The position numbers were made by a program, and so were the translations under genes. 64,000 nt of DNA from Mycobacterium sp. Root135 (GTDB lineage: Bacteria > Actinomycetota > Actinomycetes > Mycobacteriales > Mycobacteriaceae). Location of the stretch: assembly GCF_001426545.1 (NCBI RefSeq), contig NZ_LMEZ01000009.1:186001-250000 (forward strand), written 5' to 3'. This document shows, in pieces, positions 9,123 to 18,300 of the stretch. Position 1 is the stretch's first letter; every line of letters begins with the position of its first letter. The notes beneath the pieces were generated by a model. The model was not told where the DNA came from and made no database searches. It saw nothing but the letters and a program-made list of their open reading frames with translations.

Positions 9123-9268
9123 GTGTGTCGCTCCTGTGCCGTTTTCAGTGGTGGCACGGTGAGGGCGACTGGAAGCAGCGTCAGCTGCGAATCGGTTTCT
9201 CGTCGATAACGGTGGTCCGAGCGGTCCACCCTCGCCGTGATCGTCGCCAAGGCTAGCGCACCGGACGC

Positions 9269-10135
9269 TCAGACCGAAAATTTGGTGCCGGTGAGCTGCT
9301 CGGAGAGGTCCCAGAGAGCGGCCGCGGTCTTCGCGTTGCGCGCCAGCGGGCTGCGCGCGGACAACCCCGTCGGCCCGGCCATCCCGAACCTCGGGCCGAC
9401 GAAGGCGTCACCTGGCAGCGGCTGCGACACGGCAAACAGGGTCTGTCGCGCGCCGAAGTCGGCGTCGGTGGCGATCTTGTTGCCCATCGACATGAGCTTG
9501 TCGCTCAGCTTTCCGCCGGTGTGGCCCTGCAGGTTGGTGGCCGAGTAGCCGGGGTGGGCCGATACCGCCGTCACCACCGAGCCGGCCGTTTCGAGCCGCC
9601 GCTGCAGCTCGCTGGTGAACAGCAGGTTGGCGAGCTTGGACTGGCCGTAGGCCAGCCACGCCGAGTACGGCCGTGCCTTCCAGTTCAGGTCCTTGATGCT
9701 GATCTTGCCGATCAGGTGCATCATCGACGACACCGTCACGACGCGGTCGGAGATCTTGGGCAGCAGCAGGTTGGTCAGGGCGAAGTGGCCGAGGTGGTTG
9801 GTGCCGATCTGGCTTTCGAAGCCGTCGACGGTCTGTGCGTACGGCACGGCCATGATGCCGGCGTTGTTGACCAGCACGTCGACGACGTCGATGCCGGCGG
9901 CGAACTCCCGCACCGAGGACAGGTCCTGCAGGTCGAGCTTGCGGACCTCGACGTCGCCAGGCATGGCGGCGGCGGCGGCCTTGCCCTTGTCCAGGTTGCG
10001 CACTGCGACGACGACCTTGGCGCCCACCCGCGCGAGCTCACGGGCGGTGATCTCGCCGAGCCCGCTGTTGGCGCCGGTGACGATCACGGTGCGCCCGGCG
10101 AACGAGGGAAGGTCTGCGGCGGTCCAGTCAGTCAT
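9269..10135 (-). CDS. Short-chain dehydrogenase/reductase
   Basis: A 288-residue NAD(P)-dependent oxidoreductase of the SDR family. The cofactor motif TGANSGLG lies near residue 20, NNAG near 91, and the catalytic S-YxxxK set is represented by VSSMM (about 140) and YGQSKLAN (about 164). It resembles retinol-dehydrogenase/WW-oxidoreductase-like SDRs common in mycobacteria. The substrate is unknown. It stands alone between rplY and the LpqT-like lipoproteins. Confidence 0.88.
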   Translation of the reverse strand: MTDWTAADLPSFAGRTVIVTGANSGLGEITARELARVGAKVVVAVRNLDKGKAAAAAMPGDVEVRKLDLQDLSSVREFAAGIDVVDVLVNNAGIMAVPYAQTVDGFESQIGTNHLGHFALTNLLLPKISDRVVTVSSMMHLIGKISIKDLNWKARPYSAWLAYGQSKLANLLFTSELQRRLETAGSVVTAVSAHPGYSATNLQGHTGGKLSDKLMSMGNKIATDADFGARQTLFAVSQPLPGDAFVGPRFGMAGPTGLSARSPLARNAKTAAALWDLSEQLTGTKFSV

Positions 10136-10165
10136 GGCGCAACCCTATGCCGGGCTGCGCCGCGG

Positions 10166-10816
10166 CTACTTCTTGGCGACGGTGAAGCCCTTGATGACGG
10201 CCTCGATGTCGGGTCCGTCGGCCTGTGCCTCGTTGGCGAACGCCGTCACGGTGAGCTGGACCAGATACCGCTGGCCGGGAAGGTTGGCGCGCGCGGGAGT
10301 GCCCTCGGCGAAGACGATCCGGTTGTAGCTCTGCATCCGCTGGCCGTTGAGGTCGTAGGTGCCCTCGATCATCGACGACGGGAAGCCCCGGAAGTTGTCG
10401 GTGGACGCGTTGAGCTGCTTGAAGTTGGCCGACAGCTCGGCGTCGCCGTTGGCGTGCTTGAGCGCTTCGGCGACGTCGAAGTTCCCGTCGAGCTGGAAGA
10501 CCAGGAGCATCGCGGTCGGGTAGGTGTCGCCCTTGGCGATCGTCCGGGTGCCCGGCGAGAGGTTCACGTTGAAGTACGGCTTCCAACCCGGCGGCTCTGG
10601 CACGGTCACGGTTAGGTCGGTCAGCTTGTCGGGTGCGACGGGGGCGCCGGTGATGCCGATGTTCTCGAAGTAGGTCGACAGCGAGATGGGCTTGTCGGTG
10701 TCCGGCGCGGTGGTCGTCGTGGAGGTGGTCGTCGTCCAGATCGACTTGTAGTCGGGGGTCGACGGCCCGCACCCGGCCACGAGGAGTGCGATCACGGCTC
10801 CGGCGACCCCGGCCAC
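10166..10816 (-). CDS. lpqT: LpqT-like lipoprotein
   Basis: About 216 residues with a hydrophobic leader and lipobox (ALLVAGC) near the N-terminus, then a Thr-rich linker and an LpqT-family domain ending in VIKGFTVAKK. It is predicted to be lipid-anchored at the outer face of the membrane. The start is uncertain: GTG 10816 lies 6 bp after the upstream stop but leaves no positive charge before the leader; a rare CTG at 10825 would add a lysine. It is paralogous to the neighbour at 10822-11496, and both share the LxxYLxxxxVTGAPV / VTVPxPxGW layout. Confidence 0.8.
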   Translation of the reverse strand: MAGVAGAVIALLVAGCGPSTPDYKSIWTTTTSTTTTAPDTDKPISLSTYFENIGITGAPVAPDKLTDLTVTVPEPPGWKPYFNVNLSPGTRTIAKGDTYPTAMLLVFQLDGNFDVAEALKHANGDAELSANFKQLNASTDNFRGFPSSMIEGTYDLNGQRMQSYNRIVFAEGTPARANLPGQRYLVQLTVTAFANEAQADGPDIEAVIKGFTVAKK

Positions 10817-10821
10817 GGCCT

Positions 10822-11496
10822 TCAGGAGACCGCCACCTTGAAGCCGGCCACGATGCCCTTCAACGGCGGGTTCGCCGCGATCAGCTGGTCGGTTGGCGTG
10901 GTCACGGTGAGCTGCGCGAGGTAGCGCTTGCCGGTCGACGGGACGTCGGCGAGGACGATGCGGTTGTAGTGCTGCGTGGAGCCGGTGACGCCCTGGGCCG
11001 CGGCCGACGGGAAGCCGTCGTAGTCGTCGAAGGACTCGGTGACGTCGGTGGCGCCCGGCGGCAGCGCGTCGGCGTTGGCGTGGCGGATGGCGTCCTTCGG
11101 GTCGAACGGGCCGGTGAGCTCGACGGCCATCAGCGTCACCGACGGCGCGTTGCCCGTCTGGCCGACCGGCTGGATGAACTCGACGCCGGTGGAGAACAGC
11201 GGGTCGTTGGTCTGCGCCCAGCCGTCGGGGACGGGCACGGTGATCGTCAGGCCGGGGGCCTGGTCGAGGTGCACGGGGGCGCCGGTGACGTTGATCGAGG
11301 CGAGGTAGTCGCGGAATCCCTGCGGCTGTTCGTTCGGCGGCGCGGTGGGCGGCGGTGCCGGCGTCATCGTCGGCGTGTCGCTCGTCGGGGCCGACGTGGA
11401 GGACGAGGTCGACGGCGCGGCGTCCTGCGCTGTCGAGGAACAACCGGCCAGAACGAGCGCGGCGGCCACCACGCCGACGCAACGTCGCAGGGTCAC
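10822..11496 (-). CDS. LpqT-like lipoprotein, tandem paralogue
   Basis: A 224-residue predicted lipoprotein with leader VTLRRCVGVVAAALVLAGC giving a clear lipobox LAGC, followed by a Ser/Thr/Pro linker (about 20-55) and an LpqT-type domain (about 60-224). The start at GTG 11496 overlaps the stop of the arsC-like gene by 4 bp (GTGA). It is clearly related to the next gene downstream: both contain GFP, YNRIV and a C-terminal KGxxxGFxV pattern, which suggests a local duplication. Confidence 0.85.
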   Translation of the reverse strand: MTLRRCVGVVAAALVLAGCSSTAQDAAPSTSSSTSAPTSDTPTMTPAPPPTAPPNEQPQGFRDYLASINVTGAPVHLDQAPGLTITVPVPDGWAQTNDPLFSTGVEFIQPVGQTGNAPSVTLMAVELTGPFDPKDAIRHANADALPPGATDVTESFDDYDGFPSAAAQGVTGSTQHYNRIVLADVPSTGKRYLAQLTVTTPTDQLIAANPPLKGIVAGFKVAVS

Positions 11497-11843
11497 AGGA
11501 TCTCGCGGACGTCGTCGATCGGGCGGGCCAGCCGAGTGCCCTTGGCGGTGACCACGAACGGGCGCTCGAGCAGCACCGGGTGCTGGGCGATGGCGTCGAG
11601 CAACTCGTCGTCGGAGGCCTCGGCGAGCCCGAGCTCGGCGTACAGCGCCTCGCGTTTGCGCACGGCCGCCCGCACCGGGATGCCAGCGTCCGTGATCAGC
11701 TTGGCCACCTCGGCGCGGGTCGGGGGTGTCTTGAGGTACTGGATCACGGTCGGCTCGATGCCGTTGTCGCGCAGCAGCTCGAGGGTCTTGCGAGACGTCG
11801 AGCACTTGGGGTTGTGATAGATGACGCCTTCAACCGAAGCCAT
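11493..11843 (-). CDS. arsC: ArsC/Spx-family thioredoxin-fold protein
   Basis: A 116-residue cytoplasmic protein of the glutaredoxin-dependent arsenate reductase family. The active-site region is YHNPKCSTSRKTLELL with a single catalytic Cys near residue 14, and the conserved Arg and RPxxxT segments are present (LLERPFVV, about 90). No other arsenic gene is nearby, so the role may be generic; YffB/Spx-like activity is possible. ATG 11843 was chosen; an upstream ATG at 11852 would overlap the prs stop. This gene lies between prs and the lipoproteins in one operon. Confidence 0.85.
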   Translation of the reverse strand: MASVEGVIYHNPKCSTSRKTLELLRDNGIEPTVIQYLKTPPTRAEVAKLITDAGIPVRAAVRKREALYAELGLAEASDDELLDAIAQHPVLLERPFVVTAKGTRLARPIDDVREIL

Positions 11844-11844
11844 C

Positions 11845-12825
11845 TCAAGCATCCCCGTCGAACAGTCCCGTCACAGAGCCGTTCTCGAATACCGCGCGGA
11901 TGGTGCTGGCCAGCAGGGGCGCAATCGACAACACGGTCAGCTGCGGGAACATCTTGTCCTCGCCGATGGGCAGCGTGTTGGTGACGACCACTTCGCGCGC
12001 ACCGCTCTCGGCCAGCCGGTCGCGGGCCGGGTCGGAGAGCACTCCGTGGGTGGCGGCGATGACGACGTCGGCGGCACCGTCCTGCTTGAGCAGCTTGACC
12101 GCGCCGGCGATCGTGCCGCCGGTGTCGATCATGTCGTCGGTCAGGATGCAGGTCTTGCCCTTGACGTCGCCGACGACCCGGTTGGACTTCACCTGGTTGG
12201 GCACCAGCGGGTCACGCGTCTTGTGGATGAACGCCAGCGGGACGCCGCCGAGCGAGTCGGCCCACTTCTCGGCGACGCGCACTCGGCCGGAGTCGGGGGA
12301 GACGACGACCATGTCGTGGCTGGCGTAGTTGTCGCGGATGTAACCGCACAGCAGCGACTGCCCGCGCATGTGGTCGACGGGGCCGTCGAAGAAGCCCTGG
12401 ATCTGGTCTGTGTGCAGGTCGACCGACACGATCCGGTCGGCGCCAGCCGTCTTGTAGAGGTCCGCGACCAGGCGCGCCGAGATGGGCTCGCGGCCGCGGT
12501 GCTTCTTGTCCTGGCGGGCGTAGGGGTAGAACGGCAGGATCGCCGTGATGCGCTTGGCGCTGCCGCGCTTGAGCGCGTCGATCATCAGCAGTTGTTCCAT
12601 CAGCCACTTGTTCAGTGGTGCGGGGTGGGACTGCAACACGAAGGCGTCGCAGCCGCGCACCGACTCGTCGAAGCGTACGAAGATCTCGCCGTTCGCGAAG
12701 TCGCGGGCCGTCTGCGCGGTAACGCTGACGTCCAGCTCCTTGGCGACTTGTTCGGCAAGCTCAGGATGCGCGCGACCTGAGAACAACATCAGGTTCTTGC
12801 GATTGTCGGTCCAGTCCGTGGCCAC
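11845..12825 (-). CDS. prs: Ribose-phosphate pyrophosphokinase
   Basis: A 326-residue enzyme making 5-phosphoribosyl 1-pyrophosphate from ribose 5-phosphate and ATP, feeding nucleotide, His/Trp and, in mycobacteria, decaprenyl-phosphoryl arabinose synthesis. Visible motifs: FSGRAHPELA near the N-terminus, the PYARQDKKHRGREPIS flexible loop (about 105), and the PRPP-binding CILTDDMIDTGGTI (about 225). GTG 12825 gives the same length as the M. tuberculosis protein and has an AAAGG ribosome site; a longer TTG start at 12867 is less likely. It follows glmU on the minus strand. Confidence 0.95.
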   Translation of the reverse strand: MATDWTDNRKNLMLFSGRAHPELAEQVAKELDVSVTAQTARDFANGEIFVRFDESVRGCDAFVLQSHPAPLNKWLMEQLLMIDALKRGSAKRITAILPFYPYARQDKKHRGREPISARLVADLYKTAGADRIVSVDLHTDQIQGFFDGPVDHMRGQSLLCGYIRDNYASHDMVVVSPDSGRVRVAEKWADSLGGVPLAFIHKTRDPLVPNQVKSNRVVGDVKGKTCILTDDMIDTGGTIAGAVKLLKQDGAADVVIAATHGVLSDPARDRLAESGAREVVVTNTLPIGEDKMFPQLTVLSIAPLLASTIRAVFENGSVTGLFDGDA

Positions 12826-12918
12826 GTCGAAGCTGCCTTTGCCGTCGGGGATCGATACGGGGGCCAATCGTACGTAGCGATTCTGGGGACGCGTGGCCGG
12901 GTTGCCAGAATGCCAACG

Positions 12919-14379
12919 TCAGGTGTCCGGAGAGTCGCTTCGCGAGGCGGCCTTGCGGGCGGCCTCGGCCGCCGCGCTGCCCGGCCGTTTGCGTTCCACC
13001 CAGCCCTCGATGTTCCGCTGCGGCCCGGCCGAAACGGCCAGCGCGCCGGGCGGCACGTCCTCCCGAATGACGGTGCCCGCGCCGGTGTACGCACCGTCGC
13101 CGATCGTCACCGGAGCGACGAACATGTTGTCCGATCCAGTCTTCGCGTGAGAGCCAATCGTGGTGCGCTGCTTGACTTCTCCGTCGTAATTGACGAAGAC
13201 GCTCGAGGCTCCGATGTTGGTGTGTTCGCCGATGTCGGCGTCACCGACGTAGGTCAGGTGCGGCACCTTGGTGCCTGCGCCGATGGTGCAATTCTTGGTC
13301 TCGACGAAGGTGCCGATCTTGCCTTCGGTGCCGAGCTCGGTGCCTGGGCGCAGGTACGCGAACGGGCCGACGACGGCGTCGTCACCGATCACCGATGACG
13401 AGCCGTGGGTGCGGATCACGGTCGCGCCGTCGCCGACGGTGACGCCGGTGAGGGTGGTGTCCGGACCGATCTGACAGCGCGCCCCGATGCGGGTGGTGCC
13501 GAGCAGCTGCGTGCCGGGGGCGATGACGGAGTCGACGCCGACGGTGACGTCGACGTCGACCCACGTGGTGGCGGGGTCGACGACGGTCACGCCGCTGCGT
13601 TGAAGCGCCGCGACGATGCGGCGGTTGAGCTCGGCGTGCAGCTCGGACAGCTGGACGCGGTCGTTGACCCCGGCGACTAGGGCACTGTCGTCGACGTGGC
13701 GCCCGCGGACGCTCTTGTGCTCGCGGCGGAGGATCTCGACGGCGTCGGTGAGGTAGAGCTCGCGTTGGGCGTTGTCCGAGCGCAGCTGGGTCAGCGCCCA
13801 CCGCAGCGCGTCGGCGTCGAAGGCGTAGACCGCGGCGTTGACCTCCCGGATCGCCCGCTGCGAGGCCGTCGCGTCGGCCTGCTCGACGATGCTCGTCACC
13901 TCGCCGTCCTGCGTGCGCAGGATCCGGCCGTAGCCGGTCGGGTCGGCGAGCGTGGTGGTCAGCAGGGTGGCGGCGGTCGACCGGCTGGCGTGGTCGTCGA
14001 TGAGGCCCGCGAGGGTGTCGGAGTCCAGGAGGGGGACGTCGCTCGCGGTGACCATCACGGTGCCCGAGAAGTCGGCGGGAATCGCGGCGAGCCCGCAGGC
14101 GACGGCGTGGCCGGTGCCCAGTTGTTCGTTTTGGACGGCGATCTCGATGGGGCGGCCGAGGTCGTCGGCGAGCCCGTTGACCGCGGGGATGACGTGGTCG
14201 CGGCCCTTGCCGACGACGACGACGAGGTGCTGCGGCGAGACCTTGGCGATCGCGTGCAGGGTGTGCGACAACATGCTGCGGCCGGCGAGCGTGTGCAGCA
14301 TCTTGGGGATGTCGGACTTCATCCTGGTGCCGGCGCCTGCGGCCAGGACGATGACGGCGGTTTCGCCTCGTGTCGCCAT
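12919..14379 (-). CDS. glmU: Bifunctional GlcNAc-1-P uridyltransferase / GlcN-1-P acetyltransferase
   Basis: A 486-residue cytoplasmic enzyme catalysing the last two steps to UDP-N-acetylglucosamine for peptidoglycan. The N-terminal pyrophosphorylase domain shows VLAAGAGTRMKSDIPK (about residues 11-26); the C-terminal left-handed beta-helix with hexapeptide repeats runs from about residue 255 to 455 and includes PFAYLRPGTELG and YDGEVKQRTTIG. A Pro/Ser/Ala basic tail of about 30 residues is typical of mycobacterial GlmU. It precedes prs. Confidence 0.97.
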   Translation of the reverse strand: MATRGETAVIVLAAGAGTRMKSDIPKMLHTLAGRSMLSHTLHAIAKVSPQHLVVVVGKGRDHVIPAVNGLADDLGRPIEIAVQNEQLGTGHAVACGLAAIPADFSGTVMVTASDVPLLDSDTLAGLIDDHASRSTAATLLTTTLADPTGYGRILRTQDGEVTSIVEQADATASQRAIREVNAAVYAFDADALRWALTQLRSDNAQRELYLTDAVEILRREHKSVRGRHVDDSALVAGVNDRVQLSELHAELNRRIVAALQRSGVTVVDPATTWVDVDVTVGVDSVIAPGTQLLGTTRIGARCQIGPDTTLTGVTVGDGATVIRTHGSSSVIGDDAVVGPFAYLRPGTELGTEGKIGTFVETKNCTIGAGTKVPHLTYVGDADIGEHTNIGASSVFVNYDGEVKQRTTIGSHAKTGSDNMFVAPVTIGDGAYTGAGTVIREDVPPGALAVSAGPQRNIEGWVERKRPGSAAAEAARKAASRSDSPDT

Positions 14380-14396
14380 GTGGTGGGCTCCTTTGT

Positions 14397-14449
14397 GCGG
14401 TTTTGGCGCGAAGATCCGCGCTTACCGCGGCTGAGCGCGCCGAAATCGC
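14397..14449. repeat. Intergenic palindrome related to the 7.8-kb hairpin
   Basis: Arms 14397-14410 and 14436-14449 pair over 14 bp with two G.U wobbles when read on the plus strand. The right arm CGCGCCGAAATCGC is identical to part of the hairpin at 7852-7865. It lies between glmU and tRNA-Gln. It may end the tRNA transcript, although the pairing is better on the opposite strand. Confidence 0.55.
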
Positions 14450-14460
14450 TGGGCTTATTG

Positions 14461-14532
14461 CTCCGTCGCCAGGACTCGAACCTGAACTATCTGTACCAAA
14501 AACAGAGGTGCTGCCAATTACACTACGACGGA
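14461..14532 (-). tRNA. tRNA-Gln (anticodon UUG)
   Basis: A 72-nt cloverleaf on the minus strand. The acceptor stem pairs TCCGTCG with CGACGGA, the anticodon stem TCTGT/ACAGA frames the loop TTTTGGT with anticodon TTG, and the T arm contains GTTCGAGTC. The discriminator base is G and CCA is not encoded. It sits between tetR and glmU as in M. tuberculosis. Confidence 0.95.
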
Positions 14533-14609
14533 CTGTCCGGGGTGATCTTAGACTGCCGGCGGGCAGGAGCGTAGCGACCCGGGGAGTGTTTCGGGCCTAG
14601 GCTGGCGGC

Positions 14610-15248
14610 GTGGCAGCGCCGGAGAAGGAAGTGCGCGCGCCTCGCGCGCGCATGACGGGGACCGAACGACGGCAGCAGTTGGTCGAGATCGCCAAGTCGT
14701 TGTTCGCCGAGCGCGGGTATGACGCGACGTCCATCGAGGAGATCGCCCAACGGGCCAACGTCTCCAAGCCGGTGGTGTACGAGCACTTCGGCGGCAAGGA
14801 GGGTCTCTACGCCGTCGTCGTCGACCGGGAGATGTCCGCCCTGCTCGACGGCATCACCTCGTCGCTGACCAACAACCGCTCCCGGGTGCGGGTCGAGCGG
14901 GTGGCCTTGGCCCTGCTGACCTACGTCGAGGAACGCACGGACGGCTTCCGCATCCTGATCCGCGACTCCCCGGCCAGCATCGCGTCCGGCACGTACTCGA
15001 GCCTCCTCAACGACGCCGTGAGCCAGGTGGCGTCGATTCTGGCCGGCGACTTCTCCCGCCGCGGGCTCGACCCCGAGCTGGCGCCGCTCTACGCCCAAGC
15101 CCTCGTCGGTTCGGTGTCGATGACGGCGCAGTGGTGGCTGGACACCAGGGAGCCGAAGAAGGAAGTCGTCGCCGCGCACCTGGTCAACCTGATGTGGAAC
15201 GGGTTGACGCACCTCGAAGCCGACCCGGAACTGCACGACCAGCATTAG
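14610..15248 (+). CDS. TetR family transcriptional regulator
   Basis: A 212-residue regulator. The N-terminal helix-turn-helix (about residues 20-65) includes TSIEEIAQRANVSKPVVYEH, followed by a ligand-binding domain with WWLDTREPK (about 173). GTG 14610 gives the start; an in-frame ATG lies 14 codons downstream. It occupies the position of M. tuberculosis Rv1019, just upstream of mfd, and may regulate itself or mfd. The ligand is unknown. Confidence 0.9.
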   Translation: MAAPEKEVRAPRARMTGTERRQQLVEIAKSLFAERGYDATSIEEIAQRANVSKPVVYEHFGGKEGLYAVVVDREMSALLDGITSSLTNNRSRVRVERVALALLTYVEERTDGFRILIRDSPASIASGTYSSLLNDAVSQVASILAGDFSRRGLDPELAPLYAQALVGSVSMTAQWWLDTREPKKEVVAAHLVNLMWNGLTHLEADPELHDQH

Positions 15249-15286
15249 CGCGAGAGCCTCGAATGGCCAGTTGGCACACGCATTTT

Positions 15287-15322
15287 CGACGTCACAGTGG
15301 GGTAAGTGGCCACTGGGCGTCG
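15287..15322. promoter_or_regulatory. Stem-loop between tetR and mfd
   Basis: CGACG (15287-15291) plus CAGTGG (15295-15300) pair with CCACTG (15310-15315) plus CGTCG (15318-15322), with small internal bulges and a 9-nt loop. The element lies 32 bp before the mfd start and could be a terminator for tetR, or an operator of the TetR protein encoded beside it. Confidence 0.45.
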
Positions 15323-15353
15323 ATGACGCGATGACGACTAGACTGTGTGCACA

Positions 15354-18300
15354 ATGACTACATCGGGGCACCCCCATGTCCAGACCCCGATGGCGGGCCT
15401 GGTGCGTCTCGCGCTGTCCGACCCCGGTCTGGCCGAGCTCACCCGCCGCGCCGGCGACGCCACCGCGGAACTAGCCCTCGTCGGACCCGCCAGCGCGCGG
15501 CTCTTCGTCGCCGCGGCGATGGCCGACGCAGGCCCGCTGCTCGTCGTCGCCGCCACCGGCCGGGAGGCCGACGACCTGACCGCCGAACTGCGCGCGGTGC
15601 TCGGGGACGCGGTCGCGATGTTCCCGTCCTGGGAGACCCTGCCGCACGAGCGGCTCTCGCCGGGTGTCGAGACGGTCGGCGCCAGGATGATGGTGCTGCG
15701 CCGGCTGGCCAGGCCCGAGGACCAACGCCTCGGTGCGCCGCTGCGGGTCGTGGTCACGACGGTGAGGTCGCTGCTGCAGCCGATGGCGCCGGATTTGGCC
15801 GACGTCGACCCGGTGACGCTGACGGTCGGCGAGGACGCCGAGTTCGATTCCGTGTTGGAGCAGCTGGTCGAGCTGGCGTACACGCGGGTGGACATGGTCG
15901 GCAAGCGCGGCGAGTTCGCCGTCCGCGGCGGCATCCTCGACGTCTTCCCTCCGACGGCCGAGCATCCGGTCCGCGTCGAGTTCTGGGGTGACGAGGTCTC
16001 GGAGATGCGGATGTTCTCCGTTGCCGACCAGCGGTCGATTCCCGACATCGCCGTCGACTCGGTGATCGCCCTCCCGTGCCGGGAGCTGATGCTGACCGAC
16101 GAGGTGCGCAAGCGCGCGGCGGCGCTGTCGCTGGACCAGCCCCACGACGACAACCGCGTCACCGGCACGGTCAGCGACATGTTGGCCAAGCTCGCCGAGG
16201 GCATTCCGTCCGACGGCATGGAGGCGCTGCTTCCGGTCCTGCGGCCGACGGAACTGTCGCTGCTGTCCGACCACCTGCCCGCCGGGGCGCCGGTGCTGGT
16301 GTGCGACCCCGAGAAGGTCCGCACCCGCGCGGCCGATCTGATCAAGACGGGGCAGGAGTTCCTCGAGGCGTCCTGGTCGGTCGCGGCGATGGGGGCCGAC
16401 GCGCCGATCGACCTCGAAGCGCTGGGCGGCTCCGGTTTCCGGGAGCTCGCCGACGTCCGGGCCAACGCCGCTGTCGGCGGGCACCCGTGGTGGACGTTGA
16501 GTCAGCTGGCCGACGGGTCGGCAACCGAGCTCGACATTCGCTCGGCGCCGTCGGCGCGGGGGCAGCAGAACAACCTCGACGAGATGTTCGCCATGCTGCG
16601 GGCCCACGTGACGACCGGTGGCCTGGCCGCCGTCGTGACACCCGGCGCGGGCACCGCGCAGCGCATCGTCGAGCAGTTGGGCGAATCCGACACGCCCGCT
16701 TCGATGTTGGCTCCCGGTGACGTGCCGAAGCCGGGCGTGGTCGGGGTGCTCAAGAGCCCGCTGCGCGACGGTGTGGTGCTACCCGGCGCGAACCTCGTCG
16801 TCATCACCGAGACCGACCTGACCGGCAACCGGGCCGCCGCCACCGAGGGCAAGCGGCTGGCGGCCAAGCGCCGCAACGTCGTCGACCCGCTCGCGCTGGC
16901 CGCGGGCGACCTCGTCGTGCACGACCAGCACGGCATCGGGCGGTTCGTGGAGATGGTGGAGCGCATCATCGGCGGGGCCCGCCGCGAGTACCTGGTGCTG
17001 GAGTATGCGTCGGCCAAGCGGGGTGGCGGGTCCGACAAGCTGTTCGTGCCGATGGATTCGCTCGACCAGCTGTCGCGCTACGTCGGCGGGGTGGAGCCGT
17101 CGCTGAGCAAGCTCGGCGGCAGCGACTGGGCCAACACGAAGACCAAGGCGCGCAAGGCCGTTCGCGAGATCGCCGGCGAGCTGGTGACGCTGTACGCCAA
17201 GCGCCAAGCCGCGCCCGGCTTCGCCTTCGGACCGGACACCCCGTGGCAGTCGGAGATGGAGGACGCGTTCGGGTTCACCGAGACCGTCGACCAGCTGACG
17301 GCGATCACCGAGGTCAAGTCCGACATGGAGAAGCCCGTCCCGATGGACCGCGTGATCTGTGGCGACGTCGGCTACGGCAAGACCGAGATCGCGGTGCGCG
17401 CGGCGTTCAAGGCGGTGCAGGCGGGCAAGCAGGTGGCGGTGCTGGTGCCCACCACGCTGCTGGCCGACCAGCATCTGCAGACGTTCTCGCAACGCATGGC
17501 CGGCTTCCCGGTGACGGTGAAGGGGTTGTCCCGCTTCACCGACAACGCCGAGTCGCGCAAGGTGATCGAGGGCATGAAGGACGGTTCGGTCGACATCGTG
17601 ATCGGCACCCACCGCTTGCTGCAGACCGGCGTCACGTGGAAGGACCTCGGGCTGGTCGTCGTCGACGAGGAGCAGCGGTTCGGCGTCGAGCACAAGGAAC
17701 ACATCAAGTCGATGCGCACCCACGTCGACGTTCTGACCATGAGCGCCACGCCAATTCCGCGAACGTTGGAGATGAGCCTCGCGGGCATCCGCGAGATGTC
17801 GACCATCCTCACCCCGCCCGAGGAGCGGTTCCCCGTCCTGACCTACGTCGGTCCGCACGACGACAAGCAGGTCGGCGCGGCGCTGCGGCGCGAACTGCTC
17901 CGCGACGGCCAGGCGTTCTACATTCACAACCGGGTGAAGTCGATCGACTCCGCGGCGGCCAGGGTGCGGGCCCTCGTCCCCGAGGCGCGGGTGGTGGTGG
18001 CGCACGGGCAGATGCCCGAGGAACAGCTGGAGCGCACCGTCGAGGGGTTCTGGAATCGGGAGTTCGACATCCTGGTGTGCACCACGATCGTCGAGACGGG
18101 CCTTGACATTTCGAACGCCAACACGTTGATCGTCGAGCGCGCCGACACGTTCGGGCTCTCGCAGCTGCATCAGCTTCGCGGGCGGGTGGGGCGCAGCCGC
18201 GAGCGCGGGTACGCCTACATGCTGTATCCGCCCGAGGTGCCGCTGACGGAGACCGCCTACGACCGGTTGGCGACCATCGCGCAGAACAACGAGCTCGGTG

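Noticed and set aside
12826..12867. Extended N-terminus for Prs from TTG 12867
   Set aside because: GTG 12825 has a better ribosome site and gives the known 326-residue length.
16779..18170. A 463-codon minus-strand frame over mfd
   Set aside because: Antisense of Mfd, whose helicase motifs are intact; no homology seen in the minus frame.
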